34,660 nucleotides of DNA from Candidatus Gemmiger excrementavium (GTDB lineage: Bacteria > Bacillota > Clostridia > Oscillospirales > Ruminococcaceae): the NCBI GenBank assembly GCA_019116485.1, contig DXBO01000114.1, positions 1 to 34,660 of the forward strand, read 5' to 3'. The notes below the pieces were generated by a model. That model saw only the letters and a program-made list of their open reading frames with translations. It did no database searches and was not told where the DNA came from. Positions 30,187-34,660 of the stretch are shown piece after piece (position 1 is the first letter of the stretch; the number at the start of each line of letters is the position of its first letter). Position numbers and translations under genes: made by a program.

Positions 30187-32271
30187 TTATTTTTTCTCCA
30201 TGGGTTTGGTAAAGCCGCAGCCCTCTTTGGCGCAGTAAAGCTGACCTTTTTTCTTGAACAGCGTATTGCCGCACTGGGGGCATTTTTCGGGCACCGGCTC
30301 GTCCCAGGTCATAAAGTTGCAGGTGGGATAGTTGCCGCACCCGTAGTAGATACGGCCCTTGGCGCTTTTGCGCACCAGCATGTGGCCGCCGCACAGCGGG
30401 CAGATGCCGCCGGTATCCTTGACCAGGGGGTGGGCGTTGCGGCATTCCGGGAAACCGGAACAGGCCACGAACTTGCCGTACCGGCCCGACTTGATGACCA
30501 TGGGACGGCCACACTTTTCGCAGATTTCGTCGGTGGGGATATCCTCCACCTTGACCCGCTTGCCCTCCATATTTTTCTCGGCGTTTTCCAGGCTCTTGGC
30601 AAAGCCCTGGTAGAACTCATCCACCGTCTTGACCCAATCGGCCTCACCGGCTTCCACCACGTCCAGCTTTTTCTCCATATCAGCGCTGAATTTCACGTCC
30701 ACAATGGCGGGGAACTGCTCCAGCATGACCTGGTTGACCGCCTGGCCCAGCGGTGTGGTCTTGAGCTTTTTCTGCTCCTTTTCCACATAACCCCGGTCCA
30801 CAATGGTGGTGATGATGGGCGCGTAGGTGGAGGGACGGCCGATGCCGTTTTCCTCCAGGGCATGGATCAGCGTAGCTTCGGTGTACAGCGGCGGCGGCTG
30901 GGTGAATTTCTGGTCCGCCGTCAGGGATTTCAGCTGCAGCACCTGACCCTGTTCCAGTTCCGGCAGGGCGGTTTCTTTCTTCTGCTTGTCGTCGGTGGAT
31001 TCTTCATACAGGGCGGTGAAACCGTCAAACGCCACGCGGAAGCCCGAGGCGCGGAACTGGTAGTCCCCCGCCGTAACGGTGACCGAAACGGTGTCCTGCA
31101 CGCAGTCCGCCATCTGGCTGGCCATAAAGCGGCTCCAGATCAACCGGTAGAGTTTGGCGGTGTCGCCGCTGATGCTCTGCTCCACCTCGTCGGGGGTCAG
31201 TTCCGGCATGGAGGGGCGGATGGCTTCGTGGGCGTCCTGGGCCGCCGTGGCGGAACGGGATTTCCACTTGCGGGCGGTCTTACAGACGTAGTTGTCGCCC
31301 CAGCGACCCGCGATGAACGTCTTGGCGGCGGCAGCTGCCTCATCGGCGATGCGCAGGCTGTCGGTACGCATGTAGGTAATCAGACCCACGGTGCCGTGGC
31401 CGGCAATATCCACGCCTTCGTACAGGGTCTGGGCGGCCCGCATGGTGCGGGTAGCCGAGAAGCCGTAGGCCCGGCTGGCATCCTGCTGCAGCGTGGAGGT
31501 GATGAAGGGCGGCGCAGGCTGACGACGCCGTTTGCCTTTTTCCAGCTTGGTAATGGTATAAGTCTTGCCGTCCAGTGCAGCCACGATGGCGTCGGCCTGC
31601 TCTTTGTTGATGACGGTGAGTTTTTTGCCGTCTGCCCCGGCAGCCAGCCGCGCCACAAAGCTGGTGCGGCTGCCCTGGGGGTGCAGCGTGGCGTCGATGT
31701 TCCAGTATTCATCAGGCTGGAAGTTCTCGATCTCGATCTCCCGGTCACGGATCAGGCGCACCGCCACGCTCTGCACACGGCCCGCCGAAAGCCCCCGGCG
31801 CACCTTGCGCCACAAAAAGGGGCTGAGCTTGTAGCCCACCAGGCGGTCCAGTTCCCGCCGGGCCTGCTGGGCGTTGAACAGGTCCATGTTGATGGCCCGG
31901 GGATGGGCCATCCCCTCTTTGACGCCCTTCTTGGTGATCTCGTCAAAGGTCACCCGGTTGGGGGCGGCAGGGTCCAGGCCCAGAATGTTGGCCAGATGCC
32001 AGCTGATGGCTTCGCCTTCCCGGTCCGGGTCGGTGGCCAGCAGCACGCCGTCGCACTTTTTGGCCTCGGCCTTCAGTTCCTTGACCAGCTTCTGCTTGCC
32101 CTTGATGGTGATGTATTTGGGGGCGTAGCCGTTCTCGATGTCGATGCCCAGCTGGCTGGCGGGCAGGTCCCGCACATGGCCCATGCTGGCCGTGACCTTA
32201 TAGTTACGGCCCAGATATTTGCCAATGGTCTTTGCCTTGGCAGGGGATTCCACAATGACCAGTTTTGCCAT
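30187..32271 (-). CDS. topA: DNA topoisomerase I
   Basis: A 694-residue type IA topoisomerase that relaxes negative supercoils by cutting one strand. The Toprim domain starts MAKLVIVESPAKAKTIGKYL and has the metal site DPDREGEA at 81-88. The active-site Tyr300 is in GLITYMRTDSLR. The C-terminal part, from about residue 570, has three four-cysteine zinc ribbons (CEKCGRP...C, CPLCGGH...C, CPQCGNT...C). The length is normal for Firmicutes. The ATG has AGGAG upstream and lies 21 bases after dprA, the usual dprA-topA order. Confidence 0.97.
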   Translation of the reverse strand: MAKLVIVESPAKAKTIGKYLGRNYKVTASMGHVRDLPASQLGIDIENGYAPKYITIKGKQKLVKELKAEAKKCDGVLLATDPDREGEAISWHLANILGLDPAAPNRVTFDEITKKGVKEGMAHPRAINMDLFNAQQARRELDRLVGYKLSPFLWRKVRRGLSAGRVQSVAVRLIRDREIEIENFQPDEYWNIDATLHPQGSRTSFVARLAAGADGKKLTVINKEQADAIVAALDGKTYTITKLEKGKRRRQPAPPFITSTLQQDASRAYGFSATRTMRAAQTLYEGVDIAGHGTVGLITYMRTDSLRIADEAAAAAKTFIAGRWGDNYVCKTARKWKSRSATAAQDAHEAIRPSMPELTPDEVEQSISGDTAKLYRLIWSRFMASQMADCVQDTVSVTVTAGDYQFRASGFRVAFDGFTALYEESTDDKQKKETALPELEQGQVLQLKSLTADQKFTQPPPLYTEATLIHALEENGIGRPSTYAPIITTIVDRGYVEKEQKKLKTTPLGQAVNQVMLEQFPAIVDVKFSADMEKKLDVVEAGEADWVKTVDEFYQGFAKSLENAEKNMEGKRVKVEDIPTDEICEKCGRPMVIKSGRYGKFVACSGFPECRNAHPLVKDTGGICPLCGGHMLVRKSAKGRIYYGCGNYPTCNFMTWDEPVPEKCPQCGNTLFKKKGQLYCAKEGCGFTKPMEKK

Positions 32272-32292
32272 AGTTTACTCCTGATTTTGCGT

Positions 32293-33393
32293 TTATTGGG
32301 CGGTGTACCGGCGGCCTGGCTGAGCGGCGGCACCGCCGAACAGTTCCAGTTCGGTACAGGCCGCCAGCACCCGCCCCGCGGGCAGGCCGGTAGCGGCACA
32401 CAGGGCGTCGATACCCTGGGGGTTGGGACCCAGGCAGGCGTACACCGCCCGGGCGTCCGGGCCGACCATGTCCGGCGAGAACTCCGGCGTTTCCAGGGCC
32501 GGGGTCTCTCCCGTCAGGCCCAGCCGTTCCAGCACGTCGGATGCCTGGCACAGCACCCCGGCCTGGCCGGTGCGCAGCAGTTCGTTGGTGCCCTGGCTTT
32601 GGGGGCTGTAGATGCTGCCCGGCACCGCCAGCACCGGGCGGCCATACCGCCGGGCGTGGCCCACGGTGTTCAGGGTGCCGCTGCGGGCGCGGGCTTCGGC
32701 CACGCAGAGTACCTCCGACAGACCGGCGATGAGCCGGTTGCGGGCCAGGAAGGTCCCCGTTGTTTTGCCCTGGTAGCGGGGCGGATATTCGCTGAGGACC
32801 GCTCCGCCCCCTTCTTCGATCTTGCGGCGCAACGGCCCGTTGGCCGCCGGATAAGTCTTGTCGATGGCAGTGCCCAGAAAGGCCACGGTAGGGGTGCCCG
32901 CCTGCACGGCGGCACGATGCCCTTCACTGTCCAGACCATCAGCCAGACCGCTGACGATGATGACCCCCTGCTGCGCCAGCGCTAATGACAGGTCAAAAGC
33001 TGCCTGTTTGCCGTAAGCACCCGGGCGGCGGGTGCCCACCATGCCCGCGTAACGCCCCCCGTTGAGGCAGGCGATATTGCCGGTAGCATAGAGTACCAGC
33101 GGAAGGTCGGGCAGGTCCAGCAGGCGGGCAGGATAGCGCGGGTCGTCGGGGGTCAATATCTCAATACCGCTGAGCAGACAATGGTCCAGGCGTTCCTCGT
33201 AGTCAAAGGGGGTGGTGTCCCGCAGCTGGGCGGCAGCCGCCTCGCTCAGACACAGGGGCGGGGCCTCGGTCCCGGCCCGCAGCGTTTCGTACAGCAACTC
33301 CGGGTCGGGCCACAGGTCCAGCAGCTCCCGGGCATACTGGCAGCCGGAGCCAACAGCATCGGCCAGCCACAGCCAGGCAAGGGTCTTGTCCAT
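32293..33393 (-). CDS. dprA: DNA-processing protein DprA
   Basis: A 366-residue DprA/Smf protein that binds incoming single-stranded DNA and loads RecA during transformation. An N-terminal helical region of about 60 residues is followed by the extended Rossmann fold with GMVGTRRPGAYG near 116-127, SGLADGLDSEGH near 148-159, FLGTAIDKTYPAAN and FLARNRLIAGLS. A C-terminal winged-helix domain lies at about 300-360 (IDALCAATGLPAGRVLAACTEL). ATG 33393 is taken as start because GGGGAG lies seven bases before and it begins just after the upstream stop; an ATG at 33417 is inside the upstream gene. Other competence genes are not in view. Confidence 0.95.
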   Translation of the reverse strand: MDKTLAWLWLADAVGSGCQYARELLDLWPDPELLYETLRAGTEAPPLCLSEAAAAQLRDTTPFDYEERLDHCLLSGIEILTPDDPRYPARLLDLPDLPLVLYATGNIACLNGGRYAGMVGTRRPGAYGKQAAFDLSLALAQQGVIIVSGLADGLDSEGHRAAVQAGTPTVAFLGTAIDKTYPAANGPLRRKIEEGGGAVLSEYPPRYQGKTTGTFLARNRLIAGLSEVLCVAEARARSGTLNTVGHARRYGRPVLAVPGSIYSPQSQGTNELLRTGQAGVLCQASDVLERLGLTGETPALETPEFSPDMVGPDARAVYACLGPNPQGIDALCAATGLPAGRVLAACTELELFGGAAAQPGRRYTAQ

Positions 33394-33395
33394 AC

Positions 33396-34175
33396 TCACA
33401 CTCCCCGGAAATGCCACAGCAGTACACTGCCCGCCACAGCGGCATTCAGGCTTTCCACCCGGTCCGTCATGGGGATGCGCACCGCCGCGTCGCAGGCGTC
33501 CACAGTTTCCTGGCGCAAGCCCTGTCCCTCGCTGCCGATGACCACGCAGACCCCGCCGGGGAAGTCCCTCCCCGCCTCGTTCAGCGGGCGGGAGCGGTAG
33601 AGCGCCGCCGCCAGGCAGGTCACGCCGCGGCTGCGCAGCTCGCGCAGCGTCCCGGGCAGGTCGGCGCTGTGCGCCACCGGCAACCGCCCCGCCGCCCCCA
33701 TAGAGGAGCGCAGCGTTTTGGGCGAGAAGGGAGCCGCACAGCCAGGTCCCAGCACTACAGCGTCAAATCCGAAGGCTGCGGCACTGCGCAGCAAAGTGCC
33801 CACGTTGCCGGGGTCCTGCACCCCTTCCAGCGCCAGGATGCGCCGGGCCGTGTGCAGCAGGGCCGGGCCAGGGCGGGGCGTTTCAAACAGCACGAACACC
33901 CCCTGGCTGGACTTGGTGCCCGCCAGTTTTTCCGCCACATGGGGCGCCACCGGCACCGGGTCCAGGGCCGCCAGTTCCGGCGTCTTTTCCAGCGCCGCCT
34001 CGGTGGCATAGGCCGCCCGGGGCGTGCAGCTTTTGGCCAGTTCCAGGCAGAGCTTGGGCCCTTCTGCAAAAAAGAGACCGTCGGCGGCACGCTGCTTCTC
34101 AGAGTCCCGTAGCGAACAGGCATATTTGATCCGGGCGTTGTCCCGGCTGGAGATAACGCTGCGATTCTGTTCCAT
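33396..34175 (-). CDS. SpoU/TrmH-family RNA 2'-O-methyltransferase
   Basis: A 259-residue SPOUT methyltransferase that uses S-adenosylmethionine to methylate ribose 2'-OH in rRNA or tRNA. The N-terminal substrate-binding domain (about 1-95) includes GLFFAEGPKLCLEL. The knotted catalytic domain has motif 1 DPGNVGTLLRSAAAFGFDAVVL near 118-139 (in parts), motif 2 VVIGSEGQGL near 209-218 and motif 3 IPMTDRVESLNAAVAGSVLLW near 231-251. ATG 34175 has AAGGGG seven bases upstream; a start at 34220 lacks one. The target nucleotide cannot be told from sequence. It is the first gene of the long cluster. I see no convincing promoter in 34176-34266, so readthrough from rplT is possible. Confidence 0.93.
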   Translation of the reverse strand: MEQNRSVISSRDNARIKYACSLRDSEKQRAADGLFFAEGPKLCLELAKSCTPRAAYATEAALEKTPELAALDPVPVAPHVAEKLAGTKSSQGVFVLFETPRPGPALLHTARRILALEGVQDPGNVGTLLRSAAAFGFDAVVLGPGCAAPFSPKTLRSSMGAAGRLPVAHSADLPGTLRELRSRGVTCLAAALYRSRPLNEAGRDFPGGVCVVIGSEGQGLRQETVDACDAAVRIPMTDRVESLNAAVAGSVLLWHFRGV

Positions 34176-34259
34176 TGTAGCGCCCCTTCCCGGCAAAATC
34201 AACTGAAAATGTGTAAACAAACACTTGCCTGTACCACAGCGGCATATGACCCATTAAAC

Positions 34260-34292
34260 GCAAAAGGACTCACGCGTGTGCGTGAGTCTTTT
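34260..34292. terminator. Bidirectional-type terminator after rplT
   Basis: A perfect 9-bp stem (34267-34275 with 34280-34288) with loop GTGT is flanked by TTTT on both strands (34289-34292 on plus; 34265-34262 read on minus). It follows the rplT stop by about ten bases on the minus strand. There is no converging gene on the plus strand, so it serves rplT, possibly incompletely, since the next gene downstream has no clear promoter. Confidence 0.85.
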
Positions 34293-34302
34293 CTGCGTTC
34301 TA

Positions 34303-34656
34303 TTACAGGGCCTTCTTGGCGGTTTCCACCAGCGCGTTGAAGCTGGCGGCGTCATGGATGGCCATCTCGGACAGCATCTTGCGGTTCAGCTCGATGCCAG
34401 CCTTCTTCAGGCCGTTCATGAAGGTGGAGTAGTTCATGCCCTGGGCACGCACCGCATTGTTGATGCGGGTGATCCACAGGTTGCGGAACTGACGCTTCTT
34501 CAGCTTGCGGCCGACGAAAGCGTAGTTGCCGGATTTCATGACGGCCTGTTTGGCCATGCGGAAGTGCTTGGACTTGGAGCCGTAGTAGCCTTTCGCCAGT
34601 TTGAGAGTCTTGGCACGACGCTTGTGCGTCATGGTAGCGCCTTTGATACGAGCCAT
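34303..34656 (-). CDS. rplT: Large-subunit ribosomal protein bL20
   Basis: A complete 117-residue L20: [20 protein letters not shown] at the N-terminus, the basic [18 protein letters not shown] stretch, and the typical [21 protein letters not shown] and AFNALVE-like end, read in pieces. It binds 23S rRNA early in assembly of the 50S subunit and in many bacteria represses its own infC-rpmI-rplT operon. The start lies four bases from the window edge, so its ribosome site and the expected rpmI are outside. Its terminator lies at 34260-34292. Confidence 0.98.
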   Translation of the reverse strand: MARIKGATMTHKRRAKTLKLAKGYYGSKSKHFRMAKQAVMKSGNYAFVGRKLKKRQFRNLWITRINNAVRAQGMNYSTFMNGLKKAGIELNRKMLSEMAIHDAASFNALVETAKKAL

Positions 34657-34660
34657 ATTT

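Noticed and set aside
34176-34266. A promoter for the SpoU-to-leuS cluster
   Set aside because: I found AT-rich patches but no pair of -35 and -10 boxes at proper spacing, so I do not call one.

Overview
The window looks like a chromosomal segment from a high-GC member of the Firmicutes, most likely Oscillospiraceae (Faecalibacterium/Gemmiger/Subdoligranulum-like). The grounds are strong GC bias at third codon positions, AGGAGG-type ribosome sites, frequent GTG starts with 4-base GTGA/ATGA overlaps, and a clostridial-type order of housekeeping genes. The genus is an inference; no rRNA gene is present.

Layout, left to right. (1) 1-785: an incoming terminator, then a two-gene unit (+) encoding a small membrane protein and a short XRE-type repressor. 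Its promoter sits inside a 72-bp dyad that is probably the repressor's operator. (2) 817-4795: a zinc-uptake operon (-): zur, a small Cys-motif membrane protein, znuA, znuC, znuB and a lipoprotein with a Cys-Cys motif. It is read from a promoter carrying a palindrome that is probably the Zur site. (3) 4908-7617: an iron-type alcohol dehydrogenase and an aldehyde dehydrogenase, overlapping and co-transcribed (+). (4) 7643-10164: a FeoA-FeoB fusion for ferrous iron uptake (+), with a DtxR-like dyad over its promoter. (5) 10170-15478: a surface or lipid glycosylation block (-): gtrB-like polyprenyl glycosyltransferase, GtrII-like membrane glycosyltransferase and a MATE transporter. Wedged between gtrII and the MATE gene is about 1.3 kb of wreckage: a MATE 5' end, a leuS fragment, a gtrB 3' end and a frameshifted, internally deleted second gtrII, in the same order as the intact leuS-gtrB-gtrII-MATE genes. 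This is the most unusual part of the window. (6) 15487-34175: a tightly packed housekeeping cluster (-): SpoU-type RNA methyltransferase, dprA, topA, trmFO, plsX, rnc, smc, ftsY, rdgB, yhbY, nadD, yqeK, an LCP-family protein, rsfS and leuS, ending in a strong terminator. (7) 34267-34656: rplT (-) with its own terminator; its usual partners infC and rpmI would lie outside the window.

Functionally, the left third is metal homeostasis and small-regulator biology, the middle is an evolving surface-glycosylation locus, and the right half is translation, chromosome maintenance, membrane targeting and lipid precursor synthesis. I found no tRNA, rRNA, CRISPR array, prophage or transposase gene. I do not see a clear new defence or mobile system. 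The points that most merit follow-up are the decayed duplication at the gtr locus, the dyad operator at the left end and the two uncharacterised Cys-motif proteins in the zinc operon.
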